DNA of 43,732 bases from positions 1 to 43,732 of the forward strand of contig CALCGT010000061.1 in NCBI GenBank assembly GCA_937901125.1. The letters run 5' to 3'. The notes beneath the pieces are model-generated. The model searched no databases. It saw only the letters and a list, made by a program, of their open reading frames with translations, and was not told the origin of the DNA. The translations under genes were made by a program, and so were the position numbers. Shown here in pieces: positions 16,493-25,266 of the stretch. Source of the DNA: an uncultured Clostridia bacterium. GTDB lineage: Bacteria > Bacillota > Clostridia > Lachnospirales > Anaerotignaceae. How positions within the stretch are numbered: the first letter of the stretch is position 1; every line of letters begins with the position of its first letter.

Positions 16493-16521
16493 TTGGAAAT
16501 GCTTCAATAAAAAGATACAAT
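16493..16521 (+). promoter_or_regulatory. Predicted promoter of cinA
   Basis: TTGGAA at 16493-16498, exactly 17 bases, TACAAT at 16516-16521. Leader of about 35 bases to AAAGGAGG. Confidence 0.65.
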
Positions 16522-16561
16522 AGGAATAGCATGTAAGAAATTTTCCAAAGGAGGAAGCACA

Positions 16562-17803
16562 ATGAAAGCAGAGATCATGGCAGTTGGTACAGAACTGCTG
16601 TTAGGCGATATTTTGAACACAAACGCCCAGTTTTTGGCCCGGGAACTGGCGAACCTAGGTATTGAGGTTTATTATCAAACGGTGGTGGGGGACAACCCCA
16701 AACGGCTGAAAGATACAATTTTCCATGCCTTTTCCAGAGCAGACCTCATCATCACCACAGGGGGACTTGGCCCTACGGAGGACGACCTGACAAAGGAAAC
16801 GGCGGCGGAATATTTCGGGGAGAAGCTGGTGCTGGACGAAAGAGCTTTGGGACGCATCAGAAAGTATTTTGACCGTACCGGCAGAACCATGACCCAGAAC
16901 AACGTGAAACAGGCCATGGTGCCCGAAAACAACTGTACGGTTTTGTATAACGACAATGGCACAGCCCCCGGCATCATCATGGAAAAGAACGGCAAAATGA
17001 TTGTGATGCTGCCCGGTCCTCCCAAGGAAACTATTCCCATGTTCCAGAATCAGGTGAAGCCTTATCTGGTGAAGAAGCAGGAATTTACCTTTGTTTCCCG
17101 TATTCTGCGGGTGGCAGGCGTAGGGGAAAGCGCCATGGAGGATAGAGTAAAGGACATCATCGATGCCCAGACGAACCCCACCATTGCTCCCTATGCCAAG
17201 GATGGCGAAGCCATTCTGCGGATCACGGCAAAGGCCAAGGATGAAGCAGAAGCAAACAAGCTGATCGACCCTGTAGCGGCGGCTCTGAAAGAAAGACTGG
17301 GGATCGCTGTTTATGGGGAAGGTGAAACAGATATGGAGACAGTGGTGGCAGAAATGCTGCTGGAAAGAAAACTGACCGTTGCCGTGGCAGAATCCTGCAC
17401 AGGGGGAATGATTGCCTCCCGACTGGTGGAGTATCCCGGTATTTCTGCTGCACTGCTGGAAGGCTGTGTAACCTATTCCAACGATGCGAAAATGCGTCGA
17501 TTGGGCGTCAAAGCAGAAACCTTGGAAAAATACACCGCAGTCAGCAAAGAGACCGCACAGGAAATGGCAGAAGGCATGGCAAGAACCAGCGGTGCAGATA
17601 TCGGCATTGCTACAACAGGCATTGCGGGCCCCGATGGAGGCAGCGAGGAAAAGCCTGTAGGGCTGGTATATATTGGTCTTTCCTACAAGGGAAAAACAGA
17701 AGTGCAGGAGCATTATTTTGTGGGCAAACGGGATAAGATTCGGGAACGTGCCACTTATACAGCCCTGAACTGGCTGAGAAAGGCGATGCTGGATGAAGAA
17801 TAA
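16562..17803 (+). CDS. cinA: CinA family protein (MoCF-like domain plus nicotinamide-nucleotide amidase domain)
   Basis: 413 residues, the standard two-domain form. The N-terminal molybdopterin-binding-like domain (about 1-170) has GTELLLGDILNTNAQFLA and the TTGGLGPTEDD loop; family knowledge links this half to ADP-ribose pyrophosphatase activity. The C-terminal CinA domain (about 255-410) has ESCTGGMIASRL and GIATTGIAGPDGG, the nicotinamide mononucleotide deamidase type that recycles pyridine nucleotides. AAAGGAGGAAGC precedes the ATG. In other Firmicutes it is co-transcribed with recA and induced in competence; here an EamA gene lies between the two, and recA has its own promoter. Confidence 0.94.
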   Translation: MKAEIMAVGTELLLGDILNTNAQFLARELANLGIEVYYQTVVGDNPKRLKDTIFHAFSRADLIITTGGLGPTEDDLTKETAAEYFGEKLVLDERALGRIRKYFDRTGRTMTQNNVKQAMVPENNCTVLYNDNGTAPGIIMEKNGKMIVMLPGPPKETIPMFQNQVKPYLVKKQEFTFVSRILRVAGVGESAMEDRVKDIIDAQTNPTIAPYAKDGEAILRITAKAKDEAEANKLIDPVAAALKERLGIAVYGEGETDMETVVAEMLLERKLTVAVAESCTGGMIASRLVEYPGISAALLEGCVTYSNDAKMRRLGVKAETLEKYTAVSKETAQEMAEGMARTSGADIGIATTGIAGPDGGSEEKPVGLVYIGLSYKGKTEVQEHYFVGKRDKIRERATYTALNWLRKAMLDEE

Positions 17804-18650
17804 GGGAGACTGGATGCTGTTGCTGGCTGCTTTTATCGGCGGTGGCGGTTTCATCTGCTTAAAATATTTGTTAGACTGGGGCTATGCCCCTTTTCAGGTA
17901 ATCCTTGGGCGATTTTTGATGGCTTCCATCTGCATGTGCATCGTGTATCATAAGCGGCTGAAAAAGATCACTGAACGGGAGTGGAAGGTAGGCGGCATTT
18001 TGGGCGCGCTGTTGGCGGCCATGTTCCTGCTGATGACAGTAGGGCTGCAATATACCACTCCTTCTATCAATGCGTTTTTGGTAAATATTCCTGCGGTCAT
18101 TGTGCCTTTTATTTGCTGGGGCGTATTCAAGCAGAAGCCCAACCGAAACTGTTTCATTGCGGCGGCGATGACACTGGTAGGGGTGTCCTGTCTATCCCTG
18201 ACGGCAGAGTTTCGTATTGATTTGGGGGCGGGGCTGTCCTTGCTGGCGGCTGTGGCCTTTTCCCTGCAGATGGCGTTCCTTGGAAATATCACTGAGGGGT
18301 GTGATGCGGTGCATATTGCTGTGGCGGAAAATCTTTTCACATTGCTGGTGACGGTGGTTATCGTGACGTTTACGGGATGGGATATGCCCCCGCTGACGTT
18401 GCCTGCTCTAGGGAATTTCTTCTTCCTTGGGGCATTCTGCACAGCGGCGTATTTTGCCTTGCAATCGGCGGGGCAGCAGATCACTTCCCCCAATAAGGCG
18501 GCTATCATCATTACTTCCGAATCGATTTTTGCGGCGGTGTTTTCCGCTCTCCTATACGGCGAACGTATGAGCCTGCGGGGATATTTGGGCTGTATCATTA
18601 TTTTTGTGGCAATGACACTGGCAGAGCAGCCTGCTAAGGAAGCAAAATAG
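17793..18650 (+). CDS. EamA/DMT-family transporter
   Basis: 285 residues, ten predicted membrane helices in two EamA repeats. The N-terminus KNKGDWMLLLAAFIGGGGFI matches the usual DMT opening. The second half contains ITSPNKAAIIITSESIFAAVFSALLYGE, a helix typical of the repeat-2 glutamate region. The start at 17793 overlaps the end of cinA by 11 bases, indicating translational coupling; an in-frame ATG at 17814 behind AAGGGAG is the alternative, but the shorter form would lose the conserved basic start. Substrate unknown. It is inserted between cinA and recA. Confidence 0.88.
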   Translation: MKNKGDWMLLLAAFIGGGGFICLKYLLDWGYAPFQVILGRFLMASICMCIVYHKRLKKITEREWKVGGILGALLAAMFLLMTVGLQYTTPSINAFLVNIPAVIVPFICWGVFKQKPNRNCFIAAAMTLVGVSCLSLTAEFRIDLGAGLSLLAAVAFSLQMAFLGNITEGCDAVHIAVAENLFTLLVTVVIVTFTGWDMPPLTLPALGNFFFLGAFCTAAYFALQSAGQQITSPNKAAIIITSESIFAAVFSALLYGERMSLRGYLGCIIIFVAMTLAEQPAKEAK

Positions 18651-18653
18651 GTA

Positions 18654-18698
18654 TTGACAAGGCGAACAAAATTGAATAAAATGAGAACAGAAGTTCTC
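18654..18698 (+). promoter_or_regulatory. recA promoter with LexA (SOS) operator
   Basis: TTGACA at 18654-18659, 17-base spacer, TAAAAT at 18677-18682. Directly after the -10 is the perfect palindrome GAGAACAGAAGTTCTC (18683-18698), containing GAAC-N4-GTTC, the established LexA/DinR box of Gram-positive bacteria. A bound LexA dimer would cover the start site, so recA is predicted to be SOS-induced. No lexA gene is in the window. Confidence 0.88.
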
Positions 18699-18754
18699 GT
18701 TCAGAGGAATCCTGAAATGAAAATAATCCTTATCATTGGAAAGGCGGAAATAAA

Positions 18755-19831
18755 ATGGCAGCAAAAGCGCAGAAAGAAGATGCAAAATTTGAAGATAAAC
18801 AGAAGGCTTTGGATGCAGCCCTGAGCCAGATCGAAAAACAGTTTGGCAAAGGCGCAGTCATGAAATTGGGGGATGACAGTGCGAAAATGGCTGTAGAAGT
18901 GGTTCCTTCCGGTTCTCTGAGCCTGGACTTGGCGCTGGGGGTTGGCGGTGTGCCCAAGGGCAGAATCGTTGAAGTATACGGACCTGAATCTTCTGGTAAA
19001 ACAACAGTAGCCTTGCACATGGTTGCGGAAGTGCAGAAGCGGGGCGGTATTGCCGGTTATGTAGATGCAGAGCATGCCATGGATCCTACATACGCAAAGG
19101 CTCTGGGGGTGGATATTGATAACCTGTATATCTCTCAGCCTGACGATGGCGAACAGGCTTTGGAAATTGCGGAAACTATGGTACGCAGCGGTGCCATCGA
19201 TATCGTTATTGTGGACTCTGTAGCGGCATTGGTGCCCCGGGCGGAGATCGAAGGGGAAATGGGCGATTCTCATATGGGGCTGCAGGCCAGATTGATGAGC
19301 CAGGCTCTGAGAAAGTTGACAGGAATCACAAATAAATCCAACTGTACCGTTGTTTTCATCAATCAGCTCCGTGAAAAAATCGGTGTGACATTTGGCAATC
19401 CCGAAACGACCACAGGCGGTCGTGCCTTGAAATTCTATTCTTCCATCCGTATGGAGATCAGAAAAGCAGATGTGCTGAAACAGGGGACGGAGATCGTCGG
19501 CAACCGTGTAAAGGTGAAGATTGCCAAAAACAAAGTGGCACCTCCCTTCAAAACAGCAGAATTTGATATCATCTATGGCAAAGGCATTTCCAGGGAAGGG
19601 GATATTTTGGATCTGGCGGCAGATGTGGATATCGTAAACAAGAGCGGTGCATGGTATGCCTATAAGGAAACACGGATCGGACAGGGTCGTGAAAATGCAA
19701 AGCAGTTCCTGAGAGAGAATCTGGATATGTGTGCAGAAATTGAAAATCGGGTTCGGGAACATTATGGACTAACAGCTTTGGAGGTTCCTGCAGCGGTAGC
19801 AGAAGCACCCATTGTGGAAACAGAGATTTAA
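18755..19831 (+). CDS. recA: Recombinase RecA
   Basis: 358 residues. DNA strand exchange and the co-protease that triggers LexA self-cleavage. Walker A GPESSGKT is at 76-83; the VIVDSVAALVPRAE Walker B segment and the loop-2 region (NPETTTGGRALKFYSS) are standard. AAAGGCGG lies before the ATG. Predicted to be under LexA control from the operator upstream. It ends at a bidirectional terminator shared with the convergent azlC-azlD genes. Confidence 0.98.
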   Translation: MAAKAQKEDAKFEDKQKALDAALSQIEKQFGKGAVMKLGDDSAKMAVEVVPSGSLSLDLALGVGGVPKGRIVEVYGPESSGKTTVALHMVAEVQKRGGIAGYVDAEHAMDPTYAKALGVDIDNLYISQPDDGEQALEIAETMVRSGAIDIVIVDSVAALVPRAEIEGEMGDSHMGLQARLMSQALRKLTGITNKSNCTVVFINQLREKIGVTFGNPETTTGGRALKFYSSIRMEIRKADVLKQGTEIVGNRVKVKIAKNKVAPPFKTAEFDIIYGKGISREGDILDLAADVDIVNKSGAWYAYKETRIGQGRENAKQFLRENLDMCAEIENRVREHYGLTALEVPAAVAEAPIVETEI

Positions 19832-19846
19832 AAATAAAAAAAATTA

Positions 19847-19880
19847 AACCCTATGGAATCATTCCATAGGGTTCTTTTCG
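19847..19880. terminator. Bidirectional intrinsic terminator between recA and azlD
   Basis: AACCCTATGGAAT (19847-19859) is the exact reverse complement of ATTCCATAGGGTT (19861-19873). TTCTTTTCGTTT follows on the plus strand; an A-rich stretch on the other side gives a U-tail to minus-strand transcripts. Confidence 0.88.
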
Positions 19881-19881
19881 T

Positions 19882-20211
19882 TTAAAAGACGATTTGCACA
19901 AGAAGCATATAGCAGACTGTGCCGCCGAAGATGCTGAGCATGGTGTTTCTTTTCCAGATATGTAAAAGAGCTGTCAGGGCGGAGGCGATCAAAGGAGGTG
20001 CAAAGCCTGCCGCGGAGGAAAAGGTGATACCTTTTAGGCAATACATGACCAATGTTGCCATGATAGCCATGGGGAGCACCCGACCCAGATAGCGGACGAT
20101 TTCTGGCACCTCTTTCCCACGGAAGAGAAGGAAAGGCAGAGCACGTTCCGCAAAGGTGCAGATTGCGCAGGCTGCGATGATGAGGATGGATTGTGTTGTA
20201 GAAAGTACCAT
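19882..20211 (-). CDS. azlD: AzlD family branched-chain amino acid transport protein
   Basis: 109 residues, four predicted membrane helices, with the family hallmark CTFAERALPFLLFRGKEVP near the N-terminus. AzlD works with AzlC as a two-component exporter of branched-chain amino acids and analogues (azaleucine resistance in Bacillus). Its ATG directly follows the azlC stop codon (TAAATG), so translation is coupled. Ends against the recA terminator. Confidence 0.92.
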   Translation of the reverse strand: MVLSTTQSILIIAACAICTFAERALPFLLFRGKEVPEIVRYLGRVLPMAIMATLVMYCLKGITFSSAAGFAPPLIASALTALLHIWKRNTMLSIFGGTVCYMLLVQIVF

Positions 20212-20913
20212 TTAGGTTTCCTCCTTTCCTGTGCTTTGGGGTTCGATGCGGCTTCTCAGGATGGTCAGCAGGGCTACGGTGATGACCAGAGAAGGCAGGA
20301 TGAACTTGGAAGGCCCAAAGAGGATGAGACAGACAATGCTGGAAACGAAGGCCAGCAGGGCTGGCAGACGGTTATCTGCTCCGGACATCTGCTCGATCAG
20401 GATGACAATGAACAAAGCCGTCAGAGCAAAATCGATGCCTGTGGTATCGAAGGGGATCAATGTCCCGATGAGGGCACCAAGGATGCAAAGGATGACCCAA
20501 TAAAGGATGGGCATAAGGGCTGTCAGCACATAGGCCCATTTTTCATCGATATCTTCATCGAAATCATGGGAGCAATGGAGGGAATAGTTTTCATCTGTCA
20601 GGGAATAGATCAGGAAATATTTCCAGAAGCCAAAGGTGCGGAATTTTTCGATGAAGGACAGACCGTAAAAGATGTGACGGCTGTTGAGCAACAGTGCCAT
20701 GATTGCCACGGTCGCCAGGGAAACGCCGCCGGCGAAGAAACTCACCATCAGATATTGCAGGGAGCCTGCCATAACGAATAGACTGCAGGCACCTGTCCAG
20801 ATAAAATTATAACCGGCGTTTTGCATCAGAACCCCATAGGCCAGACCTACAGGAATGAAGCTGATGAAGATGGGAAAGCTGTGCTTGACTGCATAGCGTA
20901 AGGTTTTTGCCAT
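20212..20913 (-). CDS. azlC: AzlC family branched-chain amino acid transport protein
   Basis: 233 residues, membrane protein with the AzlC signature near the start (FPIFISFIPVGLAYGVLMQ) and several helices. Large subunit of the AzlCD exporter. AAAAGGAGC precedes its ATG. It lies 28 bases downstream of the MATE gene on the same strand, so MATE-azlC-azlD may form one efflux operon. No Lrp/AzlB-type regulator is adjacent. Confidence 0.92.
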   Translation of the reverse strand: MAKTLRYAVKHSFPIFISFIPVGLAYGVLMQNAGYNFIWTGACSLFVMAGSLQYLMVSFFAGGVSLATVAIMALLLNSRHIFYGLSFIEKFRTFGFWKYFLIYSLTDENYSLHCSHDFDEDIDEKWAYVLTALMPILYWVILCILGALIGTLIPFDTTGIDFALTALFIVILIEQMSGADNRLPALLAFVSSIVCLILFGPSKFILPSLVITVALLTILRSRIEPQSTGKEET

Positions 20914-20941
20914 AAAAATCGCTCCTTTTTGCTTTTGTATC

Positions 20942-22270
20942 TTAGAAATAATGGTAGTGTTTGCGGTTTACCGCTAGGAAAAATACAGTGATGAGGACAG
21001 TGATGGCCTCGGCCACAGGGATGGCAAGCCAGATGCCGTCGATGTCCAAGAATTTTGGCAGGATCAGGATACTTCCGGTTACGAAAACGAAGGTACGCAG
21101 GAAGGAGATCATCGCCGACACCTTCCCATTGGACAATGCCGTAAAGAAGGAAGAGGTAAAAATGTTAATGCCTGCGAAAAGGAAGTTCCAGACGAAGATT
21201 TTATAGCCATAGAGAGTAATGGTGTAGGTATTGCTTTCCTGTGGCGTAAAGATAGCGATGGTCGGCACTGCCATCAGATAGGAGAAGCCGAAGCACACTA
21301 CAGAGGAGATCAAAATGATGCCGAGGCACATTTTGAAGAGGCGTTTCAGCTGAGGAATATTACGGTTGCCGTAATTATAGCTGAAAACGGGGGCTGCACC
21401 GCAGGCAAAGCCCAGATATGCCGAAGAAAATAGGAATTGGGCATACAATACAATGGTGATAGCGGCAACGCCATCTTCTCCCAGCAGTTCCATCATTGCC
21501 AGATTGAACAGGAAAGTCGTCACAGCCATGGCACCAGAGGTCACCATTTCCGAAGAACCATTCAGCATGGTATGGGCAATGGTCCTACCGTTCCATTTTG
21601 GTTTTACGAAATACAGCACTGTCCTTGGTTTGGCAAAATAGAACAATGCAGGGATGCCGCCAACGATAAAGCTGCTGACGGTGCCCCAGGCTGCCCCGAC
21701 GATGCCCACATCCATACGGACAATGAAGATATAGTCGAAAAGAATATTGGACAGACCTGCTGCTACATTTAGCCACAGCCCCAGATTGGGTTTGCCTGCG
21801 GTGATGAAAAGGGTCTGGAACATGGTCTGGATAACAGAAACGGTGTAAAACGCCATCATAACTCTGCCGTAATCTATGCAATAGGGAAGCAGGTTCTCAT
21901 CGGCCCCCAAAAAGAGGGATAGGGGACGAATAAACAGGAAGCAGAGGACAGAGATCACCAGACTGACTATGATACCAAAGGCTATGATGAGAGTGAAAGC
22001 GCTACGGGCTTCCTCTTCTTTTCCTTCGCCCAATTTACGCCCGATGATGGCGGAGCCACCAGTCCCCAGCATGATACCCAAACCAATTAGGATGTTGATG
22101 AGGGGAAAGACGATATTGATGGCGGAGAGGGCGGTAGTCCCTACGAAGCGGGAAACAAAAATGCCGTCCACGATGGTATAGGTGGCTACAAACACCAGCA
22201 TGATGATGGTGGGCAGAGTGAATTTTATCAGGGGGAATAATGTAAATTCTTTTGATATATCATTTTGCAT
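20942..22270 (-). CDS. MATE family multidrug efflux transporter
   Basis: 442 residues with about twelve membrane helices in two six-helix halves, the MATE fold, which couples drug or metabolite export to Na+ or H+ entry. The first half carries FTLPTIIMLVFVATYTIVDG and the characteristic FVSRFVGTTALSAINIVFPL; the second half has the matching NGSSEMVTSGAMAVTTFLFN. It resembles MepA/NorM-like Firmicutes proteins; substrates are unknown. It has its own promoter overlapped by palindromic sites (22292-22354). Confidence 0.92.
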   Translation of the reverse strand: MQNDISKEFTLFPLIKFTLPTIIMLVFVATYTIVDGIFVSRFVGTTALSAINIVFPLINILIGLGIMLGTGGSAIIGRKLGEGKEEEARSAFTLIIAFGIIVSLVISVLCFLFIRPLSLFLGADENLLPYCIDYGRVMMAFYTVSVIQTMFQTLFITAGKPNLGLWLNVAAGLSNILFDYIFIVRMDVGIVGAAWGTVSSFIVGGIPALFYFAKPRTVLYFVKPKWNGRTIAHTMLNGSSEMVTSGAMAVTTFLFNLAMMELLGEDGVAAITIVLYAQFLFSSAYLGFACGAAPVFSYNYGNRNIPQLKRLFKMCLGIILISSVVCFGFSYLMAVPTIAIFTPQESNTYTITLYGYKIFVWNFLFAGINIFTSSFFTALSNGKVSAMISFLRTFVFVTGSILILPKFLDIDGIWLAIPVAEAITVLITVFFLAVNRKHYHYF

Positions 22271-22291
22271 AAGACAACCTCATTTTATTTC

Positions 22292-22354
22292 ATCATAGCA
22301 TGGCAAGCATTTAGATACAATTTACAAATTGTGTGCAATACAATTCTAAATTGT
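22292..22354 (-). promoter_or_regulatory. MATE promoter with two palindromic operator-like sites
   Basis: Minus-strand promoter: TTGTAT at 22320-22315, 17-base spacer, TATGAT at 22297-22292 with TGC before it (extended -10). Two palindromes lie over and upstream of the -35: ACAATTTACAAATTGT (22317-22332) and ACAATT-CTA-AATTGT (22340-22354), centres about 22-23 bases apart, about two helical turns. This layout suggests a dimeric repressor (MarR or TetR type is a guess) binding on one DNA face. No regulator gene is adjacent. Confidence 0.6.
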
Positions 22355-22371
22355 GAAAGTGCAGAATAGAG

Positions 22372-24141
22372 TTACTCTGTTTTCATTTGGTTCACCCGGT
22401 TTTCATCAGGGGTGATATAGATGGTGCGGTTGGTCAGATAGATGACCATACCCGGTTTGGCACCATTGGGTTTTTTGATATTTTTCCGCTGTGTATAATC
22501 TACAGGCACCATGCTGCTGTTTTTTGCCTTGCTGTAGAAAGCCGCCAGATTGGCTGCTTCCTCCATGGTAGCTTTGGGCAGTTCCCCTTGACCGTTGGTG
22601 CGGATGATGACATGGGAACCGGGGATATCTTTGGTATGCATCCAGATGTCGGTAGGTTCTGCCATACGCAGAGTCAGTTCGTCATTCTGCAGATTGCTCT
22701 TGCCCACAAAGATATCATATCCATCGGAAGAAACATAATGCAGAGGCTTCGATTTCTTGGGCTTTTGGGCGCCCTTTTTCTGTACCTGTCTGCGGATGAA
22801 GCCGCTTTCTGCCAGTTCTGTGCGGATTTCGGAAAGGTCAGCATCATCCTTGGCATTTTCCAATGCGTTCAGGACGCTTTCCAGATAGACCAGTTCTTCC
22901 TCATTTTGTTTTTCCTGAATTTCCAGGGCGGCAAGGGTACGTTTTGCCTTGTTATATTTGCTGAAATATTTCTGGGCATTTTCCGCAGGAGTCTTAGCAG
23001 GGTCGATGGCAATTTCGATCTCCGGCATATCTGCTTCATAATAATCGATAGTCTTGAAGGTAGTCACGCCTTGGGGAACAGCGTAGATATTGGCAGTCAG
23101 GAGCTCGCCTTTTTTCTTCCACATATCCATGCCCTTGGTTTCTCTGCGGGTTTTCAGCTGGATTTCTTTTTTCTTTACACAGCGTTCGATATTGCTCATC
23201 ACCAGTCTGTGCATATCATGGGCTTTCTGGCGGATATGGGCTGCATTGTCCCGTTCCTGATAGAAGCCTTCCAGCAGAGCAGAGACAGAATCGAAGGATT
23301 TTTTATGCAGACCGGAGAATTGGGTCATTTCCAGTACAGCAAAATCCACGATGCGGTTGTTTTCCTTCTGATAATAGATGGCAGGCTGATAGGCAGCAGA
23401 TTTGATCTCTGCCATGGTTTTGTCGAAGGCATCGTAAAGCCTTTCGCTTTCTTCGATGGTCGTTTCCTGACAGAAATTAGAAGGGCCTAAGTTGCCGCGG
23501 GAACAAATCTCCCCTGCCATAATGGGGCTGATGCCGGTATAGGTCTGATAAATAAATTCCTGCAGCTTTCTACCCTCCTGCAAATGCAGGGAAAAGAGAA
23601 AATCGCCCCGTTCCGCTTCTAGAGGATTTTTCTTATCCTGAGAAGGGGGAAAAACATATTCCTTGCCGGGCAGAACTTCCCTAACGGAGCTTTTTTCATG
23701 GGTGACACGCTTGATAGAGTCCAGAATTTTAGCGTTTTCATCGGTTAGAATCAGATTGCTGTGTTTGCCCATGATCTCTAAAATCAGGTTTTTGGTTGTG
23801 ACATCGCCCATTTCATTGGTGGATTCCACACGAAGGATAATGATACGTTCGAAATTGGGCTGGCAGATATCCACGATTTTACCGCCGGCGATATGCTTTC
23901 GCATGACCATGCAGAACAGGGGCGCAGTCATCGGGTTTTCTCTAGTGCTTTCTGTCAGATGGATACGGGGATGGGCAGAGTTTGCGGAAATGATGAATTT
24001 CTTCGCGCCGCTACCCAAGCCTCGGATGGTCATACGGATCTCGTCAGCCACAGGCTGATGGATCTTATCGATACGCCCTCCAACGAGAGCGGATTTGAGT
24101 TCGGATACGATGGCAGATGTTGTGATGCCGTCCAGTGCCAT
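22372..24141 (-). CDS. rqcH: RqcH / NFACT family ribosome quality-control protein
   Basis: 589 residues. Bacterial Rqc2 homologue, once annotated as fibronectin-binding protein. Family knowledge: binds obstructed 50S-nascent chain complexes and recruits tRNA-Ala to add alanine tails. NFACT-N fills the N-terminal part (FDGITTSAIVSEL-like start, RIDKIHQP), a coiled-coil middle spans about 290-450, and NFACT-R is at the end (WMHTKDIPGSHVII, then SMVPVDYTQRKNIKKP). The Asp-Arg pair that contacts tRNA in studied members seems to be Glu98-Arg99 here. AAAGGAGG decides the ATG at 24141; eleven upstream in-frame residues are excluded. Divergent from yicC. Confidence 0.92.
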   Translation of the reverse strand: MALDGITTSAIVSELKSALVGGRIDKIHQPVADEIRMTIRGLGSGAKKFIISANSAHPRIHLTESTRENPMTAPLFCMVMRKHIAGGKIVDICQPNFERIIILRVESTNEMGDVTTKNLILEIMGKHSNLILTDENAKILDSIKRVTHEKSSVREVLPGKEYVFPPSQDKKNPLEAERGDFLFSLHLQEGRKLQEFIYQTYTGISPIMAGEICSRGNLGPSNFCQETTIEESERLYDAFDKTMAEIKSAAYQPAIYYQKENNRIVDFAVLEMTQFSGLHKKSFDSVSALLEGFYQERDNAAHIRQKAHDMHRLVMSNIERCVKKKEIQLKTRRETKGMDMWKKKGELLTANIYAVPQGVTTFKTIDYYEADMPEIEIAIDPAKTPAENAQKYFSKYNKAKRTLAALEIQEKQNEEELVYLESVLNALENAKDDADLSEIRTELAESGFIRRQVQKKGAQKPKKSKPLHYVSSDGYDIFVGKSNLQNDELTLRMAEPTDIWMHTKDIPGSHVIIRTNGQGELPKATMEEAANLAAFYSKAKNSSMVPVDYTQRKNIKKPNGAKPGMVIYLTNRTIYITPDENRVNQMKTE

Positions 24142-24177
24142 AAAGGACACCTCCTTTGATTTTACAAATAACACTTT

Positions 24178-24206
24178 ATTCTAACATATTAAAAAAGTTT
24201 TTGCAT
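24178..24206 (-). promoter_or_regulatory. Possible extended -10 promoter of rqcH
   Basis: On the minus strand TAGAAT (24183-24178) is preceded by TGT (24186-24184), an extended -10. The -35 position holds only ATGCAA. Confidence 0.4.
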
Positions 24207-24284
24207 CTGTTTTGTCTGAGATACATGAAATGGAAAAAACATTAAAATCGGATTAAAAATAGTGGATACAATTTGTCATTTTCC

Positions 24285-24313
24285 TTGCTATTTGCCATGG
24301 GCTTATGTATAAT
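24285..24313 (+). promoter_or_regulatory. Predicted promoter of yicC-remA-gmk-rpoZ
   Basis: TTGCTA at 24285-24290, exactly 17 bases, TATAAT at 24308-24313. Confidence 0.7.
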
Positions 24314-24355
24314 AAAACAACGATTTTTGAACGCGTAACAGAAAGGAATAGAAAC

Positions 24356-25243
24356 ATGAGTGCAAGCGTAAGAAGCATGACTGGCTACGGGCGCGGTGAG
24401 CATATCGCAGAAGAACGCAAATTCACGGTGGAAATGAAATCCGTGAACCATCGCTACAACGATATGACCATCAAACTGCCCCGTTCTCTGGCAAGTCTGG
24501 AAGATAAGATCAAAAAAAGAATCATGCGTGATGTATTCCGTGGCAAGACCGATGTTTACATCAGCTTTGAAACATTCTCCGCAGATGATGTGGATGTCAA
24601 GCTGAATGAAACACTGGCAGCAGCCTATATCGAAAGACTGAGACTGCTGGAAGAAAAATTCGGCCTGATTGGCGGCAATAAGCTGGAACTGGCAGCAAAA
24701 TTCCCTGATGTCATCACAGTGGAAAAAGCCCAGCAGGAAGAAGCTGTCATTTGGGAAGCACTGGCACCTGCATTGGATGAAGCGGTGGAAAAATTTGTTG
24801 CCATGAGAACTGTGGAAGGGGAAACCCTGAAAAAGGATATTTTGCTGAAGGGCGAACGGATCAAAACACTGGTGGCAGAAGTAAAAGAACGTTCTCCTCT
24901 GGTGGTTGTGGAATATCAGGAAAAGCTGAACAACAGATTGAAAGATTTGTTGGGCAGTGTGGATGTGGACCCTCAGAGAATTGCGACAGAGGTGGCTATT
25001 TTTGCAGACAGAGGCTGTGTGGATGAAGAAGTGACCAGACTGGAAAGCCATCTGGTGCAGCTGAAGGATATTCTGGAAGGCGGCGGTCAGGTTGGCAGAA
25101 AGCTGGATTTCCTGATCCAGGAAATGAATAGGGAATCTAACACCATCGCTTCCAAGGCCAACGATATCCAGATTGTAAAAGCCACCATCGAATTGAAGAG
25201 TGAGATCGAAAAGATCAGAGAACAGATTCAGAATTTGGAATAA
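24356..25243 (+). CDS. yicC: YicC family endoribonuclease
   Basis: 295 residues. The start RSMTGYGRGE and the C-terminal RKLDFLIQEMNRESNTIASK are the two conserved ends of the YicC/YloC family; family members have been shown to be endoribonucleases. The longer frame from 24305 would overlap the promoter, and AGAAAGGAAT before the ATG at 24356 fits better. First gene of a yicC-remA-gmk-rpoZ unit that is conserved across Firmicutes. Confidence 0.93.
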   Translation: MSASVRSMTGYGRGEHIAEERKFTVEMKSVNHRYNDMTIKLPRSLASLEDKIKKRIMRDVFRGKTDVYISFETFSADDVDVKLNETLAAAYIERLRLLEEKFGLIGGNKLELAAKFPDVITVEKAQQEEAVIWEALAPALDEAVEKFVAMRTVEGETLKKDILLKGERIKTLVAEVKERSPLVVVEYQEKLNNRLKDLLGSVDVDPQRIATEVAIFADRGCVDEEVTRLESHLVQLKDILEGGGQVGRKLDFLIQEMNRESNTIASKANDIQIVKATIELKSEIEKIREQIQNLE

Positions 25244-25266
25244 CCCATTATGAGAGAGGATTCGTT

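Noticed and set aside
22387..23490. 367-codon plus-strand frame opposite rqcH
   Set aside because: Shadow of rqcH; hydrophobic, Phe-rich product with no motif. The rqcH signature on the other strand is clear.
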